DNA of 64,000 nucleotides from Halomonas sp. (GCF_017515565.1 NZ_JAFWFN010000083.1:62001-126000), one strand, 5' to 3'. Counted from the stretch's first letter, positions 45,572 through 55,022 are shown. Made by a program: numbers and translations. The notes: generated from the letters alone by a model not told the origin.

Positions 45572-45611
45572 TGCAGATATAGCGCAGACATTGCATGGCG
45601 CTATATCTGCA
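45572..45611. repeat. Perfect 14-bp inverted repeat with 12-nt spacer
   Basis: TGCAGATATAGCGC (45572-45585) and its exact reverse complement (45598-45611) are separated by 12 nt. No T run follows, so it is not a classical terminator. It sits in the leader of the second Crp-like gene, 69 nt before its start. Confidence 0.8.
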
Positions 45612-45680
45612 GCAGCCGACATCGAAATGACAGTTTCCCTCATTGTGCCGTTTGCCAGGTTTTTACGACCGGAGAGGCAC

Positions 45681-46394
45681 ATGACATCTATTTTAAAAAT
45701 ACCCATTACTAATCAGTTGCTTAACGACCTTCCAGCCAGCGAACTAAACGCGTTTATGGCGGAGTGCGAAACCGTGGAGCTTGCCTTTGGTGAGGTACTG
45801 TTCCAACCCGCTGATACGGTCTCCCACGTCTATTTTCCCATCGATAGCTTTATTTCGCTCATCGCCATTATCGACGCTGATAACCGGCTAGAAGTTGCGA
45901 TGGCTGGCAAAGAGGGCATGTTAGGCACCTCGATTGTGCTAGGCGTCGATGAAGCGCCCCTACTTGCGCTAGTTCAAGGGACAGGAACCGCCCTGCGCAT
46001 CAATGCCACCCGCTTCCAGCAGCTATTAAAGAAAAGCCCGGTACTGTATCAACGGCTAAACAGTTATATTTATGTCGTAATGAACCAGCTCGCGAAGACA
46101 GCAGCCTGCAACCACTACCACCGCATTGAGGCGCGACTTGCTCGCTGGCTATTAATGACGCAGGATCGCGCCAGCTCTGATCAACTGCAGCTAACACACG
46201 ACTTTCTCGCCATGATGTTAGGCGTACGCCGTGCAGGGATTACTGTAGCTGCTATTGCCCTGCAGTCGCGCGGTTTAATTCGTTACCACCGCGGTGAAAT
46301 TACGGTAATTGACCGACCAGGCCTGATTGAAGCCTCCTGCGAGTGCTACATTGAAGATTGTGCGCTATATACCCGGATATTAACCGCTTTATAA
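45681..46394 (+). CDS. Crp/Fnr-family transcriptional regulator (second of the pair)
   Basis: A 237-residue paralogue of the preceding regulator with the same layout: a sensor barrel (SHVYFPIDSFISLIAIIDAD, MAGKEGMLGTSIVLGVD) and a C-terminal winged helix (LTHDFLAMMLGVRRAGITVAAI). The HFPIDS-like and CNHYHRIEARLARWLL segments are shared almost word for word, showing local duplication and divergence. The frame extends upstream, but the ATG at 45681 has GGAGAGG before it. Confidence 0.9.
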   Translation: MTSILKIPITNQLLNDLPASELNAFMAECETVELAFGEVLFQPADTVSHVYFPIDSFISLIAIIDADNRLEVAMAGKEGMLGTSIVLGVDEAPLLALVQGTGTALRINATRFQQLLKKSPVLYQRLNSYIYVVMNQLAKTAACNHYHRIEARLARWLLMTQDRASSDQLQLTHDFLAMMLGVRRAGITVAAIALQSRGLIRYHRGEITVIDRPGLIEASCECYIEDCALYTRILTAL

Positions 46395-46606
46395 AAGACA
46401 GTTGCCGCTCTACCTCTCTATTTTCCCTGCAACCCCCTCCCCTCCCGGCTTCCCCTATAGCGCTCTAACGACGAGCCGCTATGTACGCCACCAGACGGAT
46501 AGCCTAATCGCCCTGGCTTTATGCTACAGCTTGCTGATTCGTTCTAAATCTTAAATTCAAAGATTCACTGCAACGGATCCAACCACCAGTTATTAGGGCC
46601 GATCTC

Positions 46607-47650
46607 ATGGCACAGAAACCCAAACCCATTAATCTCGCCCTTCAGGGTGGCGGTGCACACGGTGCCTTCACGTGGGGAGTGCTTGACCGGATTCTCGAAG
46701 ATGGGCGGCTACAAATCGCTGGGATATCAGGCACCTCGGCGGGAGCGATGAACGCAGTGGCGCTGGCCGATGGTTACACTCGCGACGGCCCTGATGGCGG
46801 GCGGGAAGCGCTTGAGCAATTTTGGCGATGCATGGGCGATGGCGCCCAACAAAGCCTGCTGAAGCGCACACCTTTTGATATTTTAATAGGCAATTGGGGA
46901 CTAGAGAACAATCCCCTCTACCATGCGCTAGAAGCGCTTTCCCGCGTAGCCTCGCCCTATCAGCTTAACCCTATGAATATTAATCCGTTGCGGGATTTGG
47001 TGAAGAAGAACATCGACTTTGACAGAGTGCGCAAATGCACAGCATTCAAGCTGTATATTTCCGCCACTAACGTTGAGAGCGGCAACGTCAAAATTTTCCC
47101 CCGGGAAGAGATCACTTTAGATATGTTGATGGCTTCGGCCTGCTTACCGCATCTTTATAAAGCGGTGGAAATCGATGGTGTGCCTTACTGGGATGGCGGC
47201 TACATGGGCAACCCCTCACTGTTTCCTTTTCATGGTGAAACCGGCACCAACGATATCTTGGTGATTCAGATCAACCCCATTGAGCGCAAGGGCGCACCAC
47301 TGAACTCCCAAGATATTCAAAACCGGATGAACGAGATCAGCTTCAACAGCAGCCTGCTTAAGGAATTACGAGGAATCGACTTTGTTGACCGACTCATCCG
47401 CCAGGGCAAGCTCTCAGCAGACGAATACCACCAGGTGCGGGTGCATGTGGTGGAAAACCAGGCAGAGCTAATACCGCTGGGCGCCTCATCAAAGATGAAT
47501 GCCGAATGGACGTTTCTCACCAAGCTGCGCGATCTCGGCCGAGAGACAGTCACCCACTGGCTGGATGAAAACTTTGCCTACATCGGCGAGCGTTCAAGTG
47601 TCGATCTACGACAGATTTTCCAGGGCATTGGCGCGCAGCATCAGGGTTAG
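46607..47650 (+). CDS. Patatin-like phospholipase
   Basis: A 347-residue patatin-fold hydrolase. The oxyanion hole is GGGAHGAF (about residues 14-21), the nucleophile elbow is GTSAG in ISGTSAGAMNAVAL, and the dyad aspartate is in DGGYMGN. The N-terminus has no signal peptide, so the enzyme is cytosolic or exported by another route. Substrates are probably phospholipids or polyhydroxyalkanoate-type esters. It stands alone after the Crp-like pair. Confidence 0.92.
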   Translation: MAQKPKPINLALQGGGAHGAFTWGVLDRILEDGRLQIAGISGTSAGAMNAVALADGYTRDGPDGGREALEQFWRCMGDGAQQSLLKRTPFDILIGNWGLENNPLYHALEALSRVASPYQLNPMNINPLRDLVKKNIDFDRVRKCTAFKLYISATNVESGNVKIFPREEITLDMLMASACLPHLYKAVEIDGVPYWDGGYMGNPSLFPFHGETGTNDILVIQINPIERKGAPLNSQDIQNRMNEISFNSSLLKELRGIDFVDRLIRQGKLSADEYHQVRVHVVENQAELIPLGASSKMNAEWTFLTKLRDLGRETVTHWLDENFAYIGERSSVDLRQIFQGIGAQHQG

Positions 47651-47962
47651 GGTTTTTGCGCGGCCACCTTGCCAGACATTTGGCAGAGTACAGCCATGTA
47701 AGCGCCCACGTGATAGCGGGTGACTACGTCGAACTGGCCGCCCAATGACCTGTTGGATTCAGAAACCAGCAACAAGGGCTACGCGCACGCGATCCTTACC
47801 CCCCTACAAAAAGATCAACAGCAAATCCGCGCATCGCCAGACCTTGCGTCGTGCGGGCATTGAAGCAGCGAATTTACACAGTGCTTTTGCGGCGTTGGCA
47901 GTGACTCAAGCACTCCCCGGTGGCCATCAGGGAGACGTTACAATTTCGACTTCCATGGAGGC
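47651..47962. other. Gene-poor stretch before the PQQ-type dehydrogenase
   Basis: About 310 nt with one short open frame (47745-47966, 73 residues) that has no recognisable domain and overlaps the stop of the neighbouring gene. No transposon end or terminator was recognised. It could be decayed accessory DNA. Confidence 0.5.
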
Positions 47963-49684
47963 TTAATCGTCCTTCTTACTCAGCTCCTCGAGCAGACTGA
48001 CAATTTCGCTAACCACGAAGGGGTCACTGATTCCGGCGCCTTGCATGGATGTGCCTGGTGCCCAGCCCTCGGGGTCAGTTAGAAAGGCTTCAAGGTTATC
48101 GGACGTCCATCTCCCGCTTTTTTGCTTCAAGCCAGTTGCGGAATAGAAGTCATAATCGCTCGAGGCGATAGGTTGGCCGAATACCTTATGTAAACTGGGT
48201 GCATTAGGCTCAGCTCCGCCGATCTGCATGGGTTCGAAGGAGTGACACTGCATGCATCCATCCAGCGCTTCGCGCACTCTGCGCGCTTGCCCAGCATCGT
48301 AATCACGTTGCTCGGTAAAGCGATCAACGAAGTCGCCAAAGGTAGCACTGTCCGAAACCGTCATGTAAATCAGATAATGATCATCTGTCCAAAGCACGAG
48401 GCGACCATCACTATGTTGATGGACATGCCGCAGTCGTTTGCCAATCGAGATGGGCTCCACAAACTTGGCGCGATTATCGCGTATCCGTATTCGAAACAGG
48501 CTCTGGCTGCTCAACCCTCCCATCAACAAGTCACCATCCCAGCTATCATCGAATCCCTCGACGCGAGTCATTCCTGAGGTTGCTACCGCAGGAAGCCAGG
48601 CAAAGGTGGGGGCGGTATAGGTCTCGTGATGGCCATATGAAATCGCCATCGGCCAAGGGGTACCATCATAGGAGGTACCCAAGGTTTCCTCTGGCCAGCC
48701 ATAGTCATTCCCCTCAACGATCCGATTAAGCTCATCTCCATGTCGCGGACCATGCTCAACCGCCCATAGCTGGCCCTCACGATCCAGCGAAATTCCCTGA
48801 ATATTACGATGTCCCGAGGAGATATGCCGAGCGACGCCCGATGCCAGATCAATACTCACTACCTTGCCATAATCCATATCGGGCCGCTGGGCCACAGCTT
48901 CAGGCCCGCGAATGCCATCCCAGTGGTAATCTCCGTTGGCGGTGAAGAGCGTATAGGGAGGCGAAAAAACCATGCGGCCACCCGCCATATGAGGCTCGAT
49001 TGCACGACGCTCACGTTTCAGGGGCAAGCAAGGCTCGGAGCGGTAGAGGATATTCCAGTCCTCGGGCGCCGCCGTTAGTTGATCAATGTCGGAAATCCCC
49101 TCCGCGATGGGCAAGGTAGCAATGGCATTACGATAGCATACGGCCGCACCATCAAACTCGGTGTAGGAGACCGCTAAGCCTCTACCGACCGGCGTTTCGA
49201 AATACTGGAGATCATTGTATCGGTAGCGCCTGAATACCGGCGCATGGTTGTACTCCTCGTATTCCTCCATTTCTGAAACTTTGATGTATTCGTCAAAGCC
49301 ATTATCAGGCGTCTTGATACTGGTTTCTTGAACATCATTAGCCGAACGCGAAGCGAAGATTTTCCCCTCATGAGTGACCAACAATACCGCGTCGCCGAAT
49401 GACGTCATGCCTCCTCCCGCGCCACTACGCTCGACAGGCAGACGAACCCCATCCGCACGAAGCCTTAGGAAGGTGGTCTGAAACTCGTTCGAAAAACGTG
49501 GCTCCTCGCTCGAAAGGCTACCCTGCACCCCCCGAACGAACCGAGCAAGTTCACGCGTGCGCTCATCCAGGAACTGGTTAGGTGGCAAACGGTAGGAACT
49601 GACGACATGTCCGGCGAAGAACGCCCCTAGCCCCATAACAGCAATGGTGAGCGATAAGATGATGATAAGTAATCTTTTTCGCAT
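47963..49684 (-). CDS. Membrane-anchored PQQ-type sugar dehydrogenase with cytochrome c tail
   Basis: A 573-residue protein. An N-terminal membrane anchor (residues about 3-22) precedes a poorly known domain (about 30-180). A six-bladed propeller of the soluble aldose dehydrogenase/YliI type follows, with the active-site pattern EHGPRHGDELNRIVEGNDYGWP. Near residues 477-481 the motif CMQCH marks a C-terminal c-type heme domain. Electrons from sugar oxidation could pass from PQQ to the attached heme and on to the respiratory chain. The ATG at 49684 (AGGGA upstream) begins the anchor; the longer open frame is unlikely. No PQQ biosynthesis genes are nearby. Confidence 0.85.
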   Translation of the reverse strand: MRKRLLIIILSLTIAVMGLGAFFAGHVVSSYRLPPNQFLDERTRELARFVRGVQGSLSSEEPRFSNEFQTTFLRLRADGVRLPVERSGAGGGMTSFGDAVLLVTHEGKIFASRSANDVQETSIKTPDNGFDEYIKVSEMEEYEEYNHAPVFRRYRYNDLQYFETPVGRGLAVSYTEFDGAAVCYRNAIATLPIAEGISDIDQLTAAPEDWNILYRSEPCLPLKRERRAIEPHMAGGRMVFSPPYTLFTANGDYHWDGIRGPEAVAQRPDMDYGKVVSIDLASGVARHISSGHRNIQGISLDREGQLWAVEHGPRHGDELNRIVEGNDYGWPEETLGTSYDGTPWPMAISYGHHETYTAPTFAWLPAVATSGMTRVEGFDDSWDGDLLMGGLSSQSLFRIRIRDNRAKFVEPISIGKRLRHVHQHSDGRLVLWTDDHYLIYMTVSDSATFGDFVDRFTEQRDYDAGQARRVREALDGCMQCHSFEPMQIGGAEPNAPSLHKVFGQPIASSDYDFYSATGLKQKSGRWTSDNLEAFLTDPEGWAPGTSMQGAGISDPFVVSEIVSLLEELSKKDD

Positions 49685-50260
49685 ATCAAAATTCCCTGCT
49701 CGGAGTGAAACAACCGTTAACACAAAGAAACATTTTGAATCATTATTACACACACGCCAGAATTTGATAAACGATTTAAGCCATGTTCGGGATAGGGAAC
49801 GAGGTGGGGATAAGACTTAAGAACACTCTACTTGGCGAACTCTGTCGACTGTGCACACAAAGGGTGGTGAGCAACGCCCAGCCATCGACCAAGGGATTAC
49901 GAGTGCAACCAAACAAACGTTGGGATCGCGCCTGCAATGCGTAAACCAAACATTATCAGGGCAACACTGAGGCAAGCCGCTGAGGTACTGGCGACAATTC
50001 GGGATAACCCAGCCTTTTCAATGAGATTGCTTCACACTAACACCTACTTTCCTGACATAAGATTAATGGTAATTTGACGTGAGTTTGAAAAGCGTATTCT
50101 TCGATACGCACCCCCGGAAAAATTGCGCCATTATCTGAAGCCCTTGAATCCGCATGCTAATGTAATGGCCTTGTCCAGCCGGCTACATACTACTGTCAAC
50201 CACCGTAAGGTTATCAATGCAAAATCACAGGTCAGCGGGCAATAGAGTGATCAGGCACAC
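49685..50260. other. Non-coding boundary region at the left of the copper island
   Basis: About 575 nt without a convincing gene. It contains the tRNA-like 18-mer (49886-49903) and a small hairpin GCGTAT-TCTTCG-ATACGC (50092-50109). Composition is mixed, as expected for a junction between the chromosome and acquired DNA. Confidence 0.5.
49886..49903 (-). repeat. att-like remnant: 18-mer matching the tRNA-Met fragment
   Basis: CGACCAAGGGATTACGAG differs at one base from 58451-58468 (CGACCAAGGGATTATGAG), which is the anticodon loop and variable region of a tRNA-Met 3' remnant, in the same orientation. The match ends at that 18-mer; no T arm is present here. It may be the left core site of the copper island. 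Confidence 0.5.
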
Positions 50261-51706
50261 TCATAAGACCGGCGCAAACAAATAGGCCGCTCTAGCGGCC
50301 ACTCGATGCCAAAGCGGCTTATCGTTGATCTCTTCTGGCTGCATCTGCCGTGCCCGCGCGAAATCCGCCTTGAACATCGCATCAACCTCGGCGGCAAAGT
50401 CGGCGTCCATCACCATCGCCGTCACCTCGAAGTTGAGTCGAAAGGAGCGGTTGTCGAGGTTAACGGTACCCACTGCCGCACCGATTTCGTCAACCAAAAA
50501 GGCTTTGCCATGTAAGAAGCCCCCCTCGTAGCGATAGACCTCAACCCCCGCCTCAAGCAACGAATCGAGAAAGGCATAGGCTGCAAAGTAGGTTAGAAGG
50601 TTATCTGGACGTTCGGGAATCAGGATTTTCACCTCCACTCCACTTAACGACGCCAGTTTAAGCATCGCCAGCACCCCCTCATCGGGCACAAAGTAGGGAC
50701 TGGATATCCAGATACGCTCATGTGCGGCGTGAATTGCCTGTTGAATCATCAGACTAGCCGTCTCGAATCGGTCTGCGGGCCCACTCGGAAGAATGAGCAC
50801 CGGTGTTCCATGGCCGCTTGGAATTAGCGGTGACCAGGGAAGCTCGGGGATTTCCTCAGTCGCCCAGTGCCAATCTTCGAGAAACACCAGCTGCAGCGCC
50901 AGGGCCGCCGGCCCCTCAATCATTAGGTGGGTATCGCGCCACGGGCCGATTCGTGGGTGACCTTTCAGGTATTCATCACCCACATTGAGCCCACCGACCC
51001 AGGCCCTTTCACCATCGGCCACCACGATTTTGCGGTGGTTGCGAAAGTTTAGCTGAAAGCGATTACCCGCCCCCCGCGTAGAATGAAAGCGATGTACTCG
51101 AACACCCGCCTCTTCCAACGTCTGGAGATAGCTATTCGGCAACGCATAGCTGCCAATTTCATCATACAAAAAGAAGACCTCCACGCCTTCCCTTGCCTTC
51201 TCAATTAGCCGTGCCTGCAGCGCTAGCCCCACTTCATCAGCCCGAACGATATAAAACTGCACCAGCAGATAGCGCTCAGCGGCATCAATACCGGCAAACA
51301 AGCTCTCGAAAGTCTGCTCACCGTCGATTAGCAGCTCCACCCGGTTGCCACCGAGAAACGGCAACTTGGCCAGCTGTTCGACACCCACCAGATGCTTGTC
51401 AGCGTGTGCAGCCGAAACCCCATGAGCCCGCAGCTCGGCCAGTTTTTCAGCAAGCGCCTGCCCCAACACCGAGTTCTCGTCGCGTCGTGCAGAGACATAG
51501 CCCTGAAACTTCGTGCGGCCGAACACCCAGTAGGCTGGCACCGCCACATAGGGCAATGTGTTTAGTGAAACGATCCAAGCCACAGCCCCTTGAGAAGTAC
51601 GGCTCGACATCATCGCACCCAGTGACGATACCAACCCAAACAGATGAGCAATTCCCACCACTAGCAGTAAACGACGCCAGAATCGACTTAGCTTAACGGG
51701 CAGCAT
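50261..51706 (-). CDS. cls: Cardiolipin synthase (phospholipase D superfamily)
   Basis: A 481-residue membrane enzyme that joins two phosphatidylglycerol molecules to make cardiolipin. Two N-terminal membrane helices (about 8-55) precede two HKD motifs: HRKIVVADG (NHRK..., about residue 220) and HGKAFLVDE (about residue 395), each followed by the expected GGLNVGDEY or GTVNLDNRS stretch. It is downstream of, and overlaps by 1 nt (TGATG), the Lgt-like mini-gene, so translation is coupled; I chose this ATG over an in-frame GTG at 51742. Cardiolipin synthases often travel on copper islands. Confidence 0.92.
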   Translation of the reverse strand: MLPVKLSRFWRRLLLVVGIAHLFGLVSSLGAMMSSRTSQGAVAWIVSLNTLPYVAVPAYWVFGRTKFQGYVSARRDENSVLGQALAEKLAELRAHGVSAAHADKHLVGVEQLAKLPFLGGNRVELLIDGEQTFESLFAGIDAAERYLLVQFYIVRADEVGLALQARLIEKAREGVEVFFLYDEIGSYALPNSYLQTLEEAGVRVHRFHSTRGAGNRFQLNFRNHRKIVVADGERAWVGGLNVGDEYLKGHPRIGPWRDTHLMIEGPAALALQLVFLEDWHWATEEIPELPWSPLIPSGHGTPVLILPSGPADRFETASLMIQQAIHAAHERIWISSPYFVPDEGVLAMLKLASLSGVEVKILIPERPDNLLTYFAAYAFLDSLLEAGVEVYRYEGGFLHGKAFLVDEIGAAVGTVNLDNRSFRLNFEVTAMVMDADFAAEVDAMFKADFARARQMQPEEINDKPLWHRVAARAAYLFAPVL

Positions 51707-51828
51707 CACTGCCCCGTTTTGATAGTAAGGCGCCCAAGCCACCAGGCGGCGGCGAAGCCCACCACATATATCAGGCCGAACGGGCCGAGACCGATGGCCA
51801 CTCGATCAATCTGGGGATATTGCAGCAT
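51706..51828 (-). CDS. Lgt-like N-terminal mini-protein (40 residues)
   Basis: A 40-residue frame with a good GGGAG site begins [24 protein letters not shown] and ends [16 protein letters not shown]. This is the N-terminal membrane segment of prolipoprotein diacylglyceryl transferase (Lgt), including the YPQIDPVA and [10 protein letters not shown] signatures, but the remaining 220 or so residues and all catalytic residues are absent. It could be a decayed gene or a preserved membrane peptide. Its stop overlaps the cls start, so its translation may serve to couple cls expression. Confidence 0.75.
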   Translation of the reverse strand: MLQYPQIDRVAIGLGPFGLIYVVGFAAAWWLGRLTIKTGQ

Positions 51829-51846
51829 GGGGTATCTCCCGATTCA

Positions 51847-52707
51847 TTAAAGGTGCGACCAGTCGCGCCCACCGTTATTACTGACCAGCAGTTGATTGAG
51901 GTCATCGACCGCCACCAAACGCTGGGGGTCGTGCGGGTCCAGCGCTAGATGCATCAGATAGCGCTCTTCCCAGCCACGCTTGACTACCTCCCAATCTCGG
52001 CTGCCCTCCTCAACTCTCAGCAAGCCTACCCCTATCATGAAGGCGTAAAGCTCTCCTTGGCTGGCCACCACCAGGCTTGCAGGGCGCCGCTCAGCGTATA
52101 CTTGCCGCCATCGTTTGCCTCCGTCAGGGCTCATCAATAGCCCGGTCTGGGTGGCGGCATAGAGTTGCTCGGGATCACGACTTGAGGCGGCCAGGGCAAT
52201 CAGCCCAGCCGGCGCCTGGGCGCGAATCTGCCAATTGGCACCACCATCCTGGCTGACTTGGAGCTGGCCAGCATTAGCCCCATAGAGCACATTGGGGCTG
52301 GCCTCACTGATGGTCATCTGATGAAAATCCACCGGTCCGTCAACGCCAGCGGCTAATGGTGACCAGCTGCGGCCTGAATCCCGGGACTTAACCACGCCGA
52401 GATTACCTCCCCTGGCCGGGTGGCCGCTGGCAAAGAATATCTCGGCTTCTTCTGGGTGAGGAGCAAAGCCCATGAAGTCATGGGTCTCCTCAGAAAACCG
52501 TCGGGCCATTCCATCACTATCAACGGCATAGAAGCCATGATGTGTGGCCAGCCACAGTCGTTCGCTATTCAATCCATCGACGGCCAGGCCGTGAATGTGG
52601 GTCTGTTCTCGCAGCTGCTCAAGGCTGATACTACTCGGTTCTCGGGAGCAACCTGCAAGCAGGGTAAGCATGAAGGCCACAGCGAGTGGCCAGCGATAAT
52701 AGGTCAT
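51847..52707 (-). CDS. BNR-repeat lipoprotein (F510_1955-type glycosylhydrolase-like)
   Basis: A 286-residue exported protein with a lipoprotein signal (LLAGC, lipid-carrying Cys at about residue 20). It is a beta-propeller-like protein with Asp-box/BNR repeats (SRDSGRSWSPL, SQDGGANWQI, SPDGGKRWRQVYA, SNNGGRDWSHL). Sequences of this type are annotated as F510_1955-family glycosylhydrolases and are frequent on copper and heavy-metal islands, but enzymatic activity is unproven. It lies between the multicopper oxidase and cls genes on the same strand. Confidence 0.85.
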   Translation of the reverse strand: MTYYRWPLAVAFMLTLLAGCSREPSSISLEQLREQTHIHGLAVDGLNSERLWLATHHGFYAVDSDGMARRFSEETHDFMGFAPHPEEAEIFFASGHPARGGNLGVVKSRDSGRSWSPLAAGVDGPVDFHQMTISEASPNVLYGANAGQLQVSQDGGANWQIRAQAPAGLIALAASSRDPEQLYAATQTGLLMSPDGGKRWRQVYAERRPASLVVASQGELYAFMIGVGLLRVEEGSRDWEVVKRGWEERYLMHLALDPHDPQRLVAVDDLNQLLVSNNGGRDWSHL

Positions 52708-52759
52708 GACATCACATCCTTATCAGTCGTCAGGTGGGCTAGAGCAAAACAAGGCACGT

Positions 52760-54364
52760 TCAGCTGATACGGACCGTCGCCATCATGCCTAGCTCTTCGT
52801 GTTCGATAATGTGGCAGTGAAACAGCCAATCACCGGGCTCAAGAAACACCATCCGCAGCCTGAGACGCTGGTAAGGAGCCAGATTGACGGTGTCCTTCCA
52901 GGCCAGCCAGGGCGCGTCTCGCCATTCACTGTCAGCATCGCGTGTCGCGATCACCTGAAAGTGGGTGCCATGCACATGGAAGGGGTGATCCATATGGGAG
53001 TTATTGAATACTTCCCACTCCTCCACCTCACCGACCTGGCCTTCGAACAGGACGTCGTCCATGGCAAAGGCGCGGCCGTTGATCAGAAACTCCACCCTGG
53101 GTCGAACCGCTCTTTCATCGCCGCTAGCGTGGCTCGCCCCATGCCCCTGCCCATGGGTTCCGTGATGGCTCTCACTACCGCCGTGGCCGGCATGCGGATC
53201 GCCATTCGCCGCACCGTGATCGCCATGGTCTGGCATTAGCTCGGTCAGTTCCACTTGACGTTTCACCGCTGGTTCGCCCAGAGGTTCGATATGGGACAAG
53301 GGGTCAGGTAATGCGACCGTGGGGATCACCCCAGCGTTAAGGGTATGAATCGACAATAGCGGGGCAATCTCGCCCAGGTGTGCAGGCTTATCCCCCATCC
53401 AACCACGTGTATAGGGATGACTCGCCAGCTCAAAACTGCTTTCAGATTTCTCGCTGATCCGCACTAATAGATCGACCCGCTCACCCGGGGTGAGCAGCAA
53501 CTCTTCAAGCGCTTGTGGTCTCTCGATCAGCCCGCCATCGGTACCGATCAGGGTCAATTCGTGATCTTCCAAGCGTAGCCGCAAGTAGCGACCGGCACAG
53601 GCATTGATCAGCCGCAGCCGCAGAGTAGTACCCGGTGCAACATCGAGGCGCGGCTCACGCTGGCCGTTGACCAACAGCAACTCACCCTCGCGGCCATTCA
53701 TCCAATCTTCGCTGGTATGGGGCGCCACTTCGCCGTCCATATTCAGGCGCAGGTCGCTGACCACTAGCAAATGCTCTTCCACCTCCGCGGGCAACACGTC
53801 TAACCGGGGCCTGACCAACAATGCACCCGCTAAACCATGAGCCACCTGACGAGCAGTACCTTCATGTGGGTGGGGGTGGAACCAGTGTAACCCTGCGCTC
53901 CCCCTGTGAAGGATATAACGATAATGTCGTGACTCTCCTGGTAATACGGCTTCCCAGGGTGCCCCATCTTGCGACTGGGGCACCGGCACCCCATGCCAGT
54001 GCAGCGTAGTTTCCTGCTCAAGCTCATTTATCAGCGTAATGTCTAACTCATCCCCCTCGCGCACCTCAATCAATGGCAACACTTTGCCGTTGTAGAGCCA
54101 CAACGTTGCCTCCAGCCCATCGCTCACTGGCAGCGCATGGGCAGCGGGGGCTAACACACTTTGAAAGCGCCCAACCTGATCACTCAAGTTTGCAATCCGA
54201 GGCAATGGTTGAAGGGGTTGTCCTGCAGGGATGCTAGCGTTATCTAGTAGAGCTGTTGGTGACGCCTGGGTATGCCGTCCGGCCAAAGCGTGAACCAATA
54301 GGCCAGACCCAGATAGGGCAATACCACCCAGGGTGGTGTAGCGAAGAAACTCGCGACGTTTCAT
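52760..54364 (-). CDS. Tat-exported multicopper oxidase
   Basis: A 534-residue three-domain cupredoxin oxidase that should oxidise Cu(I) to less toxic Cu(II), or phenols, in the periplasm. A twin-arginine signal is clear (KRREFLRYTTLGG). All copper-ligand blocks are present: HWHGVPVP, HWFHPHPHEG, HPFHVHGTHF and HCHIIEHEELGMM. A His-rich insert of about 35 residues (DHGDHGAANGDPHAGHGG onward, about 380-415) probably binds extra copper. Its start is preceded by GAGGAA. Confidence 0.94.
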   Translation of the reverse strand: MKRREFLRYTTLGGIALSGSGLLVHALAGRHTQASPTALLDNASIPAGQPLQPLPRIANLSDQVGRFQSVLAPAAHALPVSDGLEATLWLYNGKVLPLIEVREGDELDITLINELEQETTLHWHGVPVPQSQDGAPWEAVLPGESRHYRYILHRGSAGLHWFHPHPHEGTARQVAHGLAGALLVRPRLDVLPAEVEEHLLVVSDLRLNMDGEVAPHTSEDWMNGREGELLLVNGQREPRLDVAPGTTLRLRLINACAGRYLRLRLEDHELTLIGTDGGLIERPQALEELLLTPGERVDLLVRISEKSESSFELASHPYTRGWMGDKPAHLGEIAPLLSIHTLNAGVIPTVALPDPLSHIEPLGEPAVKRQVELTELMPDHGDHGAANGDPHAGHGGSESHHGTHGQGHGASHASGDERAVRPRVEFLINGRAFAMDDVLFEGQVGEVEEWEVFNNSHMDHPFHVHGTHFQVIATRDADSEWRDAPWLAWKDTVNLAPYQRLRLRMVFLEPGDWLFHCHIIEHEELGMMATVRIS

Positions 54365-54434
54365 GGATATTCCTCGTGATTAAAATCTTCATCTTGGCCC
54401 GCCAAAGGCGAGCTGAACGTTCAGCGATGAAGGT

Positions 54435-54773
54435 TTAAACGCGAGGAGGGCGATCAAGGAGCGTGCGCGGAGCTGGCGACCAGTTGACCAGATAACGAGG
54501 CAAGGTCGACGTGGCGGAGGTTGCGTCTTCGATAAGCAGCGCGAGATTTACCGCACACTGAGCACAGGGCATGCAGCACTCTGCCATATGAGAGGCATCG
54601 TGGTCGCCAATGCTGACAGACCCGACAACCTCGACCGCTCCACTGGCTAGATCAATGTCAGTGAACAAACAGGGTTCATCTTCATGATGATCCATCGCCA
54701 CGACCATCAATGGCTGCGCCAAGGCAAGGCTCATCAGCAAACAAACCAGCCATTTAAAAGCAGAGCAAGTCAT
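54435..54773 (-). CDS. Exported Cys/His-rich small protein, probable copper-linked
   Basis: A 112-residue protein with a signal peptide (about 1-26) followed by DHHEDEPC and the cluster HMAECCMPCAQCAVN, six Cys/His within 15 residues. The layout is like small metal-binding proteins of the DUF2946/CopL type found beside copper oxidase genes. It is the first gene of the leftward block, about 70 nt before the multicopper oxidase, and its promoter should lie between 54774 and 55059. Metal specificity is inferred from context. Confidence 0.65.
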   Translation of the reverse strand: MTCSAFKWLVCLLMSLALAQPLMVVAMDHHEDEPCLFTDIDLASGAVEVVGSVSIGDHDASHMAECCMPCAQCAVNLALLIEDATSATSTLPRYLVNWSPAPRTLLDRPPRV

Positions 54774-54881
54774 GACAAAGAGGTAATCGCTATCGGATAG
54801 AGGATCAAGAGTATTTCATGGCTTCACAGACACACGCAACCCAAGTGCAGCAGGCAGGTTCAGGTTGCCGAATCACCAAAA

Positions 54882-54895
54882 TTGACATAGATCAA
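54882..54895. promoter_or_regulatory. FNR/ANR-type box
   Basis: TTGACATAGATCAA differs at one base from the FNR/ANR consensus TTGAT-N4-ATCAA. It lies between the divergent copper operons, about 110 bp upstream of the leftward start and 165 bp upstream of the rightward start. Oxygen-responsive control is possible. Confidence 0.45.
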
Positions 54896-55022
54896 TTAAC
54901 TGCTTTGTTTCACGTTCTGATGTGCTTTAGGCATGCCTGAATGCCATATTGAGAATTGACCTAGGTGCCGCACATAACCTCAATACTTCAGACATGGGCC
55001 TTTGATATAGGCCTTCGACATT

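Noticed and set aside
47745-47966. 73-codon open frame after the patatin gene
   Set aside because: It has no ribosome site and no domain, its composition is odd, and it overlaps the end of the PQQ-type dehydrogenase gene.
50092-50109. GCGTAT/ATACGC hairpin near the copper island edge
   Set aside because: It is short, has no T run and no link to a gene; it is not enough to call a terminator or an attachment site.
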